A stretch of DNA of 64,000 nt, taken from Porticoccus sp038143955 (GTDB lineage Bacteria > Pseudomonadota > Gammaproteobacteria > Pseudomonadales > Porticoccaceae). A program made the position numbers and the translations under genes. The notes under the pieces were generated by a model. That model ran no database searches and was not told the origin of the DNA. It worked only from the letters and a program-made list of their open reading frames with translations. The stretch is taken from assembly GCA_038143955.1 (NCBI GenBank), contig JAYQMT010000005.1, positions 620,001 to 684,000 on the forward strand, given 5' to 3'. Below, piece after piece: positions 32,194 through 41,199 of this stretch. How positions within the stretch are numbered: the first letter of the stretch is position 1; every line of letters begins with the position of its first letter.

Positions 32194-33042
32194 ATGAAAA
32201 TACCTAAATTAATTAAACCACTTATAGAAGATGGACTGATAAGTGAAGTTATTCAATCTATCATGAGCGGCAAAGAGGCTTCTTTATATGTAGTTAGATG
32301 TGGAACGAAGATAAGATGCGCAAAAGTTTACAAAGAGGTGAATAAACGAAGTTTCAAAAAATCTGCCCAGTATCAAGAAGGGAGAAAAATAAAAAATAGC
32401 CGTCGTGCTAGAGCAATGCAAAAAGGCTCAAAGTACGGAAAACAACAACAAGAGGAAGCTTGGCAGAATGCGGAATTATTAGCACTTCGTCGAGTTGCGG
32501 AATGTGGAGTTAGGGTGCCTGAAACTTTTGGTTATTTCGATGGCATCTTACTAATGGAACTAATAACTGACAAGCAAGGTCATGTTGCATCTAGACTTGC
32601 TGACATATCTATGTCAAAAGAAACTGCTCTTTTTGAATATAATATAGTTATAAGATATGTAGTATATATGCTTTGTGCAGGTATTATTCATGGAGATCTA
32701 TCAGAATTTAATGTGTTAGTTGGAGCAGATGGATTAGTTATTATTGACTTACCGCAAGCAGTTGATGCTCCTTCAAATAACAATGCTGAATCAATGTTAA
32801 AAAGAGATGTGAATAATATAACGCAATATTTTTCAAATTTTGCACCAGAACTTGGTAATACTAGATACGGCGATGAAATATGGAGTCTCTATGTGGAGGG
32901 CAACCTGCGTCCAGATATTGCTTTAACTGGAATATATGATGAGCCTAATAAGGCTACAGATATTGATACAGTTATGCTCGAAATAAAAGCTACTATAGCA
33001 GAAGTAGAAGGTCGTCTTGCCAGAGCCAAAGAATCTGAATAA
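32194..33042 (+). CDS. RIO1-family serine kinase
   Basis: An intact 282-residue protein of the RIO kinase family (COG1718). Visible motifs are SGKEASLYVV (flexible P-loop), AKVYK with the ATP lysine, a long basic insert (QEGRKIKNSRRARAMQKGSKYGKQ), the catalytic loop IHGDLSEFNVL and the metal-binding DLPQAVD. RIO1 acts in ribosome maturation in archaea and eukaryotes. Bacterial homologues exist but their targets are unknown. It stands alone between photolyase and an ABC-F gene. Confidence 0.88.
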   Translation: MKIPKLIKPLIEDGLISEVIQSIMSGKEASLYVVRCGTKIRCAKVYKEVNKRSFKKSAQYQEGRKIKNSRRARAMQKGSKYGKQQQEEAWQNAELLALRRVAECGVRVPETFGYFDGILLMELITDKQGHVASRLADISMSKETALFEYNIVIRYVVYMLCAGIIHGDLSEFNVLVGADGLVIIDLPQAVDAPSNNNAESMLKRDVNNITQYFSNFAPELGNTRYGDEIWSLYVEGNLRPDIALTGIYDEPNKATDIDTVMLEIKATIAEVEGRLARAKESE

Positions 33043-33162
33043 AAACTATCCTTCTGAACTTAATTTAACTCGACCATATCAAAACAATTCCCTATAGTGC
33101 TGTTCCCATGATGTCTTAATAAAAAAACTGGATTTAACTGCTTCCCAATATAAGGTGCTCAA

Positions 33163-34743
33163 TTGATTACTGCTGCTAATATAACTATGCAATTTGGTTC
33201 TAAACCCTTATTTGAAAATATTTCTGTGAAATTTGGTCATGGTAACCGTTATGGATTAATTGGAGCGAATGGTTCGGGCAAATCCACTCTAATGAAAATA
33301 CTTGATGGAAGCATACAGCCAACTGCCGGTAATATTTTCCTTAGTCCTGATGAACGCTTAGGTGTTCTAAATCAAAATCAGTTCGCTTTTGAAGGCTATA
33401 CTGCAATAAATACTGTAATAATGGGTCATACAGAATTATGGTCAGTCAAGCAGGAAAGGGAACGCATATATTCTCTACCAGAAATGTCAGAAACAGATGG
33501 CATGAAGGTAGCAGACTTAGAGATACGCTTTGCAGAACTAGATGGCTATAGTGCTGAAAGCCGAGCAGGTGAAATACTTACAGGCGCAGGGATAGAAGAA
33601 GAGTTACATTTTTGCAAAATGTCTGAGATACCACCTGGGTGGAAGCTCAGGGTTTTACTTGCACAAGCAATTTTTTCAGACCCTGATATTTTATTATTAG
33701 ATGAACCAACCAATAATCTTGATATAAGCACTATTAGATGGCTAGAAACGCTTCTTAATGAAAGAAAAAGTACTATGATTATAGTCTCGCATGATCGTCA
33801 TTTTTTGAATACTGTATGTACTCATATGGCAGATATTGATTACGGTGAGTTAAGAGTTTACCCCGGGAATTATGACGACTTCATGCTAGCCTCGACTCAA
33901 GCTCGAGAGCTTCTTTACTCGGAAAATGCAAAAAAATCAGCACAAATTGCTGATCTTCAACAGTTTGTTAGTCGCTTTTCAGCTAATGCGTCTAAAGCAA
34001 AACAAGCCACTTCTAGAGCTAAACAAATAACAAAGATTGAGCTAGATGAAATCAAAGCCTCAAGTAGAGTTTCACCTTTCATTAGATTTAAGCAAGACAA
34101 AAAACTTCATAGACAGTCTCTCATAATCGAAAATCTTTCTCATTCATATGATGAGCTATTGTTTAAAAATGGTTCTCTAATTTTAGATGCAGGGTCGCGT
34201 TTAGCTATTATAGGAGAAAATGGAGCTGGAAAAACTACCTTCCTCAAATCACTTATAGGAGAAATTCAACCGACAAGCGGTAATATAAAATGGGCGGAAA
34301 ATGCAAGTCTTGGATACTGCCCACAAGACAGTAGTCTAGAGTTTGATAATAATTTAGATCTATTTAATTGGATGAGTCAGTGGAGAAAACCTAGTCATGA
34401 TGATCAAATCGTAAGAGCTACGTTAGGTCGCTTACTTTTTTCTACCGACGACTTTAAAAAACTTGTAAAGGTTTGTTCTGGAGGAGAAAAAAATAGGCTT
34501 TTATTTGGAAAGTTGATGATGATGGACTCGAATGTTTTAATTATGGATGAGCCAACAAATCATCTAGATATGGAAGCAATTGAATCACTTAATTTAGCGT
34601 TAGATAATTATGAGGGAACATTAATTTTTGTAAGTCATGATAGAGAGTTTGTTTCGTCACTAGCAAATCATATAATTGAAATAAAAGATAAAGAAATTAT
34701 ACATTTCCATGGTTCATATGAAGAATATCTCATGAAGAATTAA
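33163..34743 (+). CDS. ybiT: ABC-F family ATPase, YbiT type
   Basis: ABC-F proteins act on ribosomes rather than membranes. The 526-residue protein has two ATPase domains. Walker A sequences are GANGSGKST and GENGAGKTT, with Walker B LLLDEPTNNLD and LIMDEPTNHLD. Both domains carry the VSHDR(H/E)F switch, and a charged linker lies between them. There is no membrane segment. The length and HMADIDYGELRVYPGNYDDFM point to the YbiT subgroup. The frame is intact. The start GTG/TTG-type codon at 33163 gives ITAANITMQFGSKPLFEN. Confidence 0.9.
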   Translation: MITAANITMQFGSKPLFENISVKFGHGNRYGLIGANGSGKSTLMKILDGSIQPTAGNIFLSPDERLGVLNQNQFAFEGYTAINTVIMGHTELWSVKQERERIYSLPEMSETDGMKVADLEIRFAELDGYSAESRAGEILTGAGIEEELHFCKMSEIPPGWKLRVLLAQAIFSDPDILLLDEPTNNLDISTIRWLETLLNERKSTMIIVSHDRHFLNTVCTHMADIDYGELRVYPGNYDDFMLASTQARELLYSENAKKSAQIADLQQFVSRFSANASKAKQATSRAKQITKIELDEIKASSRVSPFIRFKQDKKLHRQSLIIENLSHSYDELLFKNGSLILDAGSRLAIIGENGAGKTTFLKSLIGEIQPTSGNIKWAENASLGYCPQDSSLEFDNNLDLFNWMSQWRKPSHDDQIVRATLGRLLFSTDDFKKLVKVCSGGEKNRLLFGKLMMMDSNVLIMDEPTNHLDMEAIESLNLALDNYEGTLIFVSHDREFVSSLANHIIEIKDKEIIHFHGSYEEYLMKN

Positions 34744-34801
34744 AAACTAAATCATCCGGTTGTTCATAAGAGATTAAATAAATTTATAAAAGAGGTTAAA
34801 T

Positions 34802-35944
34802 ATGCCGAGTTTGCTGCCTGACACAGATCCAAATGGTTTATTAGAATACTCAGTTGTTTTTTCTGATAGATCTCTGAACCATATGTCTCAGTCTTTCAGA
34901 GACGTGATGATAAATATATCTAATACCTTAAAAAAGGTTTACAAGACAGAGTCAGTAGTATTGGTGCCTGGAGGCGGGACTTTTGGTATGGAAGCGGTAG
35001 CTAGACAATTTGCAACTAACAAAAAATGTCTAGTTTTGAGAAATGGTTGGTTCAGTTATCGCTGGAGCCAAATTCTCGAAATAGGAGAAATTACTTCATC
35101 AATTTCTGTAATGAAAGCAAAAAAATTAAGCTCATCTAAGGAAAACTCTGATCATCATTCTCCAATGGAGCCTGCCTCAATAGATGAGGTTTTAAAGCAA
35201 ATCGATATGCAAAAACCTAATGTAGTTTTCGCTCCTCATGTCGAAACCTCAGCTGGCATGATACTTCCAGACGAATATATAGCATCGGTAGCTCAGGCTG
35301 TTCATAAGAATGGTGGACTTTTTGTTCTGGATTGTGTTGCTTCTGGTGCTTTATGGGTGGATATGGATAAACTCGGTATTGACGTCGTTATTAGTGCACC
35401 ACAAAAAGGCTGGAGTGCATCACCTTGTAGTGCTCTTGTGATGCTTGGACCTGCCGCAAGAAAGCTGATCGATAAAACAAAAAGCTCTAGCTTTTCATGT
35501 GATCTAAACAAATGGCTTCAGATTATGGAGGCCTATGAAAATGGGGCTCATGCATATCACTCAACTATGCCTACTGATGCACTACTAAAATTTAATAATG
35601 CCATGAAAGAGACCGAGGCATATGGCTTTGAAAAGGTAAGAGTTGAGCAGCAAGATCTTGGGGATCAAGTAAGAAAAATGTTGGAATCAAAAGGCTTCAA
35701 GAGTGTTGCCGCTGAAGGGTTTAAGGCTCCAAGTGTTATTGTCTGCTACACGAATGACAAAGATATACAAAATGGAAGCAAATTTATAAAGGAAGGGATT
35801 CAGGTGGCTGCAGGAATCCCTTTAATGTGTGACGAAGACGAGAATTTTCAGACATTTAGAATAGGTTTATTTGGCCTGGATAAACTCCACAATATTGAAA
35901 GAACAGTACATAACTTAGAATCTGCTATTAACCGAATACTCTAA
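34802..35944 (+). CDS. Class V aminotransferase (serine/alanine-glyoxylate type)
   Basis: A PLP-dependent aminotransferase of 380 residues. The N-terminal VVLVPGGGTFGMEAVAR, the DCVASGALWVDMD aspartate segment and the PLP lysine in SAPQKGWSASPCSALVM are characteristic of the alanine-glyoxylate/serine-glyoxylate family. An AAAGAGG lies before the ATG. The exact donor and acceptor cannot be told. Frame and length are normal. It is probably monocistronic. Confidence 0.85.
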   Translation: MPSLLPDTDPNGLLEYSVVFSDRSLNHMSQSFRDVMINISNTLKKVYKTESVVLVPGGGTFGMEAVARQFATNKKCLVLRNGWFSYRWSQILEIGEITSSISVMKAKKLSSSKENSDHHSPMEPASIDEVLKQIDMQKPNVVFAPHVETSAGMILPDEYIASVAQAVHKNGGLFVLDCVASGALWVDMDKLGIDVVISAPQKGWSASPCSALVMLGPAARKLIDKTKSSSFSCDLNKWLQIMEAYENGAHAYHSTMPTDALLKFNNAMKETEAYGFEKVRVEQQDLGDQVRKMLESKGFKSVAAEGFKAPSVIVCYTNDKDIQNGSKFIKEGIQVAAGIPLMCDEDENFQTFRIGLFGLDKLHNIERTVHNLESAINRIL

Positions 35945-35967
35945 GCCTAGTTGAATTTTGGTAGTTT

Positions 35968-36414
35968 TTACTCAATAACGCTGATGGTTATTTTTTTAGA
36001 TACAATAGTTTTTTCATGCTGCATATGATAGTGATCACCAAGCAATAGCTGTAAAGTATGTGTTCCTGGAGTTAAATTTATCGATGTCTCTGTTTGACCT
36101 GCTCCAAAATGGCGGTGCTTTTCATCACTAGGAATAGGTAAATTCTTATCTGGTAGAATATTAAGATCAATGAGCAAGTGATGGTGTCCAGTATTTGCCA
36201 TTTCAACACCTGCAGGTGCAACACCCATACCTGAAAGACCAAAAATTATTTTTATGGGATTTTTTAGAGTGGATCCATCAGCTGGTGAAATAATATAGAG
36301 CTTCGAAGGGATATCTTTTTGCGGTTCACTGCTCTGAACCATGCCTGTCAATGACAAAAGAATGGAAAAAAACAAGAAATTCGAATATTGAAATTTTTCT
36401 TTCAAAAATAACAT
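35968..36414 (-). CDS. DUF4399 periplasmic protein
   Basis: A 148-residue protein with an N-terminal signal (FLFFSILLSLTGMVQSS). The mature part matches DUF4399: VYIISPADGSTLKNPIKIIFGLSGMGVAPAG-like start, NTGHHHLLID and LPIPSDEKHRHFGAGQTE, then TPGTHTLQLLLGDHYHM. The many conserved histidines suggest metal binding, which is an inference. It lies downstream of the BolA gene with which it could share a message. Function is unknown. Confidence 0.75.
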   Translation of the reverse strand: MLFLKEKFQYSNFLFFSILLSLTGMVQSSEPQKDIPSKLYIISPADGSTLKNPIKIIFGLSGMGVAPAGVEMANTGHHHLLIDLNILPDKNLPIPSDEKHRHFGAGQTETSINLTPGTHTLQLLLGDHYHMQHEKTIVSKKITISVIE

Positions 36415-36449
36415 ATAACATCTCCTAATATTTAACTACAATTCAAATT

Positions 36450-36758
36450 TTATCGGCCACCGCCAATACAGTTTGGAGATTCTGGAATTTTAGAATGTGA
36501 ATCCCACTCATCTGGTGTATATGTGTTTAGAGCTAATGCATGCAAACCATTTTTTAGCTCATCGGCAAGCAGCCCATAAATTACCTGGTGTCGTTTAACT
36601 AATGATTTTTGCTCAAATGAAGCACTTACTACCAATAACTTGAAGTGTGTTTCTGAATCCTTCGGAACGGAGTGCTTATAGCTCTCGTTGTCAATCTCCA
36701 AAAAAACTGGAGATAAAGAATCTTTTAATTTTTTTTCGATAATCTGATATATGCTCAT
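36450..36758 (-). CDS. BolA-family protein
   Basis: A 102-residue BolA/IbaG-like protein. The fold core HFKLLVVSASFEQKSLVKRHQVIYGLLADELKNGLHALALNTYTPDEW holds the conserved VxRHRxVY-type helix and the HALALxTYTP strand. BolA proteins bind monothiol glutaredoxins and act in iron-sulfur trafficking. The histidine in KRHQ is a likely cluster ligand. The frame is intact. It lies between sohB and the DUF4399 gene, all on the minus strand. Confidence 0.85.
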   Translation of the reverse strand: MSIYQIIEKKLKDSLSPVFLEIDNESYKHSVPKDSETHFKLLVVSASFEQKSLVKRHQVIYGLLADELKNGLHALALNTYTPDEWDSHSKIPESPNCIGGGR

Positions 36759-36815
36759 GAGGTGTAACTCGAACTTAGCCTAAAAATTAAAACATAATAT
36801 ATTTTTAAAAATTAT

Positions 36816-36833
36816 CGTTAATTATTCTTAACG
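36816..36833. repeat. Inverted repeat between sohB and bolA-like gene
   Basis: CGTTAA and TTAACG separated by six bases. It could be a weak terminator after sohB on the minus strand or an operator in front of the bolA-like gene, since ATAATTTTT follows on the minus strand. Too short to be sure. Confidence 0.2.
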
Positions 36834-36864
36834 CATACAGTTTACCCGAGAAGCTTGCGATTAA

Positions 36865-37896
36865 CTAACCAGATAAATTGGTATCTCTCGAGAATATTCT
36901 ACTCCACCACCTTTTTAGTAGCCTATCAATACTTGCTTCTGTGGCGAACCCTATTTTTTCTGATAAGGTTTTAGGCATAGCATAAACTACTTTGTATACG
37001 TCTGTATCGGTTGTTTTATCAAGGAGGTATTCATCGCTTGTTAATAGCTCATCAACAAGGCCCTTAGTAATAGCCTCGGTACCGAGCCATACCTCACCTG
37101 TTGCTATACTATTTATGTCCACGCTTGGCCTATGTTCGGACACAAAGTTCTTAAAAAGTCTGTGAGTATTATCTAAGTCATCAATAAATTTATCTCTATC
37201 TTTTTGTGTATTTTCCCCAAACATCGTTAATGTTCTCTTATGTGAACCAGCAGTATGAAGCTCAATATCAACATCATGTTTTTTTAATAAACGATTGAAA
37301 TTAGGTAACTGAGCAACAACACCAATTGATCCAATAAAAGAAAAAGGCGCACATAAGATCTTATTTGCAACGCAAGCCATCATGTAGCCACCACTTGCCG
37401 CAACCTTATCCACACAAATAGTCAGATATATATTTTTCTTTTTAATTCTATTAAGCTGGCTTGACGCAAAGCCATAGCCATGTACCATGCCACCTGAACT
37501 TTCCAGTCTGACAACCACTTCGTCGTCTTCTCTAGCCTGACCTAATATCGCAGTAACCTCTTCTCTGAGCTGTGAAGCTGCTGAGGCCTTAATATCCCCC
37601 TTGAAGTCAATCAAAAATATTCTTTTTTTATTCAATTTAGATATCTTCAATTTTTTCTTTTCAACTTTCCTTTGTTTTTTTGCTTCTTTTTTCTCAGACT
37701 CACTAAGTATAGATTCCTCAAGAGAGCAACTAACTTTATTGATACTGTCATTCAAGTGGGTAACTTTAAGTTCGCCTCTATTATTGAGGCGACTTTTAGC
37801 ACTAAAGCTAGTCAAGCTAGATAGAATAATTAAAATGACTGCCACTACAGTCACTGCTTTTGCAAAAAATAAGCCGTATTCAAATAAAAATTCCAA
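36865..37896 (-). CDS. sohB: SohB-type inner-membrane peptidase
   Basis: SohB is a serine peptidase of the S49 (SppA) family. Residues about 9-30 form the N-terminal membrane anchor, followed by a very basic coiled-coil-like linker (about 65-90). The catalytic serine is in DKVAASGGYMMA, and the SSGGMVHGYG and IGSIGVVAQ motifs match. The Lys that completes the dyad is expected in the C-terminal part of the domain. The length of 343 is normal for SohB. It is divergent from nhaB. Confidence 0.9.
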   Translation of the reverse strand: MEFLFEYGLFFAKAVTVVAVILIILSSLTSFSAKSRLNNRGELKVTHLNDSINKVSCSLEESILSESEKKEAKKQRKVEKKKLKISKLNKKRIFLIDFKGDIKASAASQLREEVTAILGQAREDDEVVVRLESSGGMVHGYGFASSQLNRIKKKNIYLTICVDKVAASGGYMMACVANKILCAPFSFIGSIGVVAQLPNFNRLLKKHDVDIELHTAGSHKRTLTMFGENTQKDRDKFIDDLDNTHRLFKNFVSEHRPSVDINSIATGEVWLGTEAITKGLVDELLTSDEYLLDKTTDTDVYKVVYAMPKTLSEKIGFATEASIDRLLKRWWSRIFSRDTNLSG

Positions 37897-38146
37897 TTGA
37901 TCAGTTCTCCAAATTTTTTAGCATGGATAAAATTATTACCTATTAATTATACTACTTTTAATATCAAGCATGATTATATTTATGGTAATATTTTTTGATA
38001 AACAATATAAAACAAATTATAAAAGGTTTAATCGCTACTATAAAAAATCTATTATAAGATTTCATAAGGACTACTTTGCATGTGCATACAAAGTGCTAAT
38101 CTATTGACTAAAATCAATAATAATTAAAGAACTAAAAGGGGATCCT

Positions 38147-39658
38147 ATGTCTCAGTCACTATTTCATGCCTACAGTAAGAATTTCTTAGGTAATTCACCC
38201 ACTTGGTATAAATACACGATTTTAGCCTTTTTGGTTATTAACCCCATAATACTTTTTAGCCCTTTGGGATCTTTTATAACTGGCTGGTGCTTAATTCTAG
38301 AGTTTATATTCTGTTTAGCTATGGCATTAAAATGCTATCCACTTCAACCTGGGGGACTCTTGGCAATTCAGGCAGTTGCCTTAGAAATGACAAGCCCCAG
38401 TACAATACTTCATGAAATAGAAGGTAATCTTGAGGTGATTTTACTACTTATCTTCATGGTTGCAGGTATCTATTTCATGAGAGATCTTCTTTTATTCACA
38501 TTTACAAAGATCCTCATTAAAATTCGATCAAAAATAATATTATCACTATTATTCTGTTTCGCCGGTGCTATTTTGTCAGCTTTCTTGGATGCGCTTACCG
38601 TAACCGCAGTACTTATTAGTGTTGCCATTGGTTTTTATTGTGTATATCACAAGGTTGCATCTGGTAAAAATTTGCAAGATGAAACAGATCATAACTATTC
38701 AGATGATATTACTGTTCTTCCAGAAAACCAAGACAATCTAGAGCAGATTCGTAGCTTCTTGAGAAATTTAATTATGCATGGAGCAGTTGGAACAGCATTA
38801 GGTGGCGTAACTACTGTTGTGGGGGAGCCGCAAAACTTATTAATAGCAAAAAAAGCTGGCTGGAATTTTATGGAATTTTTCTTCATGATGGCTCCTGTTA
38901 CCATGCCTGTATTGGTGTGCGGTCTGTTAACATGTGTTCTCCTAGAAAAAGTACGCTGGTTCGGATATGGCACAATACTGCCTGATGCGGTAAGAGCTGT
39001 TTTGGAAGAATTTGATGTCGAGCAATCAAAAAAACTTACAAGTAGCAATAAGGCGGCTCTTGTAATACAGGTTCTTGTTGCCCTTTTTTTAGTTATAGGA
39101 CTCGCCCTACATATAGCGCCAGTTGGATTAATTGGGCTATCAGTAATTGTTTTACTTACCGCATTTAACGGAGTTATAGAGGAACATAGACTTGGTCACG
39201 CTTTTGAAGAGGCTTTGCCTTTTACGGCGTTGCTGGTTGTATTTTTTGCAATTGTTGCGGTAATACATGATCAACACCTATTCAAGCCTATTATTGATGC
39301 AGTGCTAGCTATGGAGGTAGGTGTTCAGCCTGTGATGTTTTTTGCAGCTAACGGTATTCTTTCTGCCATAAGTGATAATGTTTTCGTTGCAACTGTATAT
39401 ATAAATGAAGTGAGAGCCGCTTTGGATGCAGGAACAATCACAAGAGATCATTTTGATTTGCTTACTATTGCTATTAACACCGGAACTAATCTTCCAAGTG
39501 TTGCAACACCCAATGGCCAGGCTGCATTTTTGTTTTTGCTCACATCTGCTTTAGCTCCACTTATTAGACTGTCTTACGGGAGAATGGTCTATATGGCTTT
39601 ACCTTACACTATCGTTCTTTCTGTAGTGGGCTGTTGGGCTGTGATAAATATGTTATAA
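38147..39658 (+). CDS. nhaB: Na+/H+ antiporter NhaB
   Basis: NhaB exports Na+ in exchange for protons at the inner membrane. The intact 503-residue protein opens with LFHAYSKNFLGNSPTWYK, a strong NhaB signature. It has about a dozen hydrophobic segments and the conserved ALTVTAVLISVAIGFYCVYH and GTALGGVTTVVGEPQNLLI motifs. An AAAGGGG sits before the ATG. With Na+-NQR elsewhere in the window it supports a sodium cycle. Its stop overlaps the end of the convergent dnaQ by six bases. Confidence 0.95.
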   Translation: MSQSLFHAYSKNFLGNSPTWYKYTILAFLVINPIILFSPLGSFITGWCLILEFIFCLAMALKCYPLQPGGLLAIQAVALEMTSPSTILHEIEGNLEVILLLIFMVAGIYFMRDLLLFTFTKILIKIRSKIILSLLFCFAGAILSAFLDALTVTAVLISVAIGFYCVYHKVASGKNLQDETDHNYSDDITVLPENQDNLEQIRSFLRNLIMHGAVGTALGGVTTVVGEPQNLLIAKKAGWNFMEFFFMMAPVTMPVLVCGLLTCVLLEKVRWFGYGTILPDAVRAVLEEFDVEQSKKLTSSNKAALVIQVLVALFLVIGLALHIAPVGLIGLSVIVLLTAFNGVIEEHRLGHAFEEALPFTALLVVFFAIVAVIHDQHLFKPIIDAVLAMEVGVQPVMFFAANGILSAISDNVFVATVYINEVRAALDAGTITRDHFDLLTIAINTGTNLPSVATPNGQAAFLFLLTSALAPLIRLSYGRMVYMALPYTIVLSVVGCWAVINML

Positions 39659-40390
39659 ATATTTTTTTAGGTTATTTCTTCCCTTTAACCATAAACATTC
39701 CCCATTGCTATCTAAGTTTATCTTAGATAGCTTCTCTTTGTGAGCCAAAAGCTCTTCTTGACTAGCACGGTGTATGGTTAACTGGGATCTTTTTTCGCTC
39801 ACACGTCTTATTTCATTTTTGATCATGCCTTCATGAGCGATTGTGCTGATATCAAGAGCAAAGTCAACTTGGCCGCCCGTCATTAACAGGTACACATCTG
39901 CAAGTATCTCTGCATCTAGAAGAGCGCCATGCAAGTCTCTTTTCGAGTTATCAACAAAATATCTTTTACAAAGCGCATCGAGATTATTTCTTTGTCCCGG
40001 ATGCCTCTGGCGTGCCATAACAAGCGTATCAATTACACTACATATATCATTGATACGTATATCAATTTTGTTGAGCTTAGCAAACTCGTGATCGATAAAA
40101 CCTATATCAAAGGGAGCATTATGTATTATTAATTCAGCTCCACTAATAAAATCTTTAAATTTTTCACATATAGAAGAAAAGGTTGGTTTATCTGACAGAA
40201 ATTCAGTTGATAGGCCATGCACCTCTACCGCCCCCTTATCTATATCTCTTTCGGGATTTATATACTGATGGTAGTGGTTACCAGTTAACTTTCTATCAAC
40301 TAGCTCTACGCATCCAATTTCAATGATACGATGATTTTCACTGGGTTCTAAACCAGTCGTTTCTGTATCTAGTACGATTTGTCTCGCCAT
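39653..40390 (-). CDS. dnaQ: DNA polymerase III epsilon subunit (proofreading exonuclease)
   Basis: DnaQ is the 3'-5' proofreading exonuclease of the replicase. Exo I is LDTETTGL with Asp8 and Glu10, Exo II is HNAPFDIGF, and Exo III is LHGALLDAEILADVY with the catalytic His and Asp. A clamp-binding region QLTIHRAS is seen in the C-terminal part. The frame of 245 residues is intact. It follows rnhA by 63 bases, the classic rnhA-dnaQ pair, though here both genes run the same way. Confidence 0.94.
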   Translation of the reverse strand: MARQIVLDTETTGLEPSENHRIIEIGCVELVDRKLTGNHYHQYINPERDIDKGAVEVHGLSTEFLSDKPTFSSICEKFKDFISGAELIIHNAPFDIGFIDHEFAKLNKIDIRINDICSVIDTLVMARQRHPGQRNNLDALCKRYFVDNSKRDLHGALLDAEILADVYLLMTGGQVDFALDISTIAHEGMIKNEIRRVSEKRSQLTIHRASQEELLAHKEKLSKINLDSNGECLWLKGRNNLKKYL

Positions 40391-40453
40391 TAACGATAGC
40401 CTTTTTTATTTATTTAAAATTTTTGGGGGCTGTTAATATAATTTTAGTTAAGA

Positions 40454-40889
40454 TTAAATTTTCATCTCATCGATACCTTGATTTGCTAATTGATCTGCTA
40501 TCTCATTTTCACGGTGACCGCTATGACCTTTAACCCACTTCCAGTTAATTGAATGTTCGTTTGATGCCTTTTCAAGGCGCTGCCATAAATCAACATTTTT
40601 CACAGGTTTCTTATTGGCTGTTTTCCACCCACGTTTTTTCCAGCTAGGCATCCAGGTTGTTATACCCTGTCTTACATATTCAGAATCTGTAGTTAAAATG
40701 ACATTGGAACTTTCTTTTAATGATCCTAGCGCTTCAATAGCAGCCAATAATTCCATTCTATTGTTTGTTGTTAGCTTATCGCCGCCATAGATTTTTTTCA
40801 TTTACCCCATGTCTTAGTAAAGCACCCCATCCACCTGGTCCAGGATTACCTCTGCAGGCTCCATCAGTAAAAATTTCGACTTCTTTCAA
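40454..40889 (-). CDS. rnhA: Ribonuclease HI (one apparent frameshift)
   Basis: RNase HI removes RNA from RNA-DNA hybrids. The active-site residues are the Asp in EIFTDGACRGNPGPGGWGAL, the Glu in NRMELLAAIEAL, the Asp in TTDSEYVRQG and the Asp in ENEIADQLA. The N-terminal part starts at TTG 40889, seven bases after GGAG at 40897-40900. One extra A in a run near 40796 breaks the frame after LRHGVNEK. The restored length of about 145 residues is normal. Confidence 0.92.
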
Positions 40890-40896
40890 ATGTATA

Positions 40897-40900
40897 CTCC
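40897..40900 (-). promoter_or_regulatory. Ribosome binding site fixing the TTG start of rnhA
   Basis: GGAG on the minus strand seven bases upstream of TTG 40889. No ATG is available in frame before the conserved TDGACRGNPG motif. Confidence 0.6.
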
Positions 40901-40908
40901 AAAGTTTT

Positions 40909-41059
40909 TTAGCTGCTAGTCTCAAAAACGGATTTTTTATTTACATCTGTTGAGATATTAAGCTTTCCCATGCCTTACAGTTTGGCTATGAGCGATCTCT
41001 GGTAAAAATTTATCGTTTTTTTTTTCAATTTTTTTTAGCTTATTCAATATGTCTATCAT
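40909..41059 (-). CDS. Possible small protein between gloB and rnhA (doubtful)
   Basis: This stretch reads from ATG 41059 as a Lys-rich 32-residue peptide. With one frame change it reads to about 49 residues (ending KKSVFETSS) with a stop at 40909. I do not recognise it. In many gammaproteobacteria a SAM-dependent methyltransferase (yafS type) separates gloB and rnhA, but I see none of its motifs here. It may be noncoding. The rest of 40890-41199 holds only the divergent promoter regions. Confidence 0.2.
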
Positions 41060-41199
41060 TCACAGTTCCAGTATAAAAGTATTAGTAGGTTAATTGAATA
41101 TAGTTTTTCTTCTCAGATTCATTTTATTATTTATTAATAACTGATCGTTTAATAGTTTATTATATAATTATGAAATAAACGATTAAGAGTTATATAAAT

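Noticed and set aside
40897..41199. Remnant of the yafS-like methyltransferase usually found between gloB and rnhA
   Set aside because: None of the SAM-binding motifs can be read in any frame. The short Lys-rich frame there does not resemble the family.
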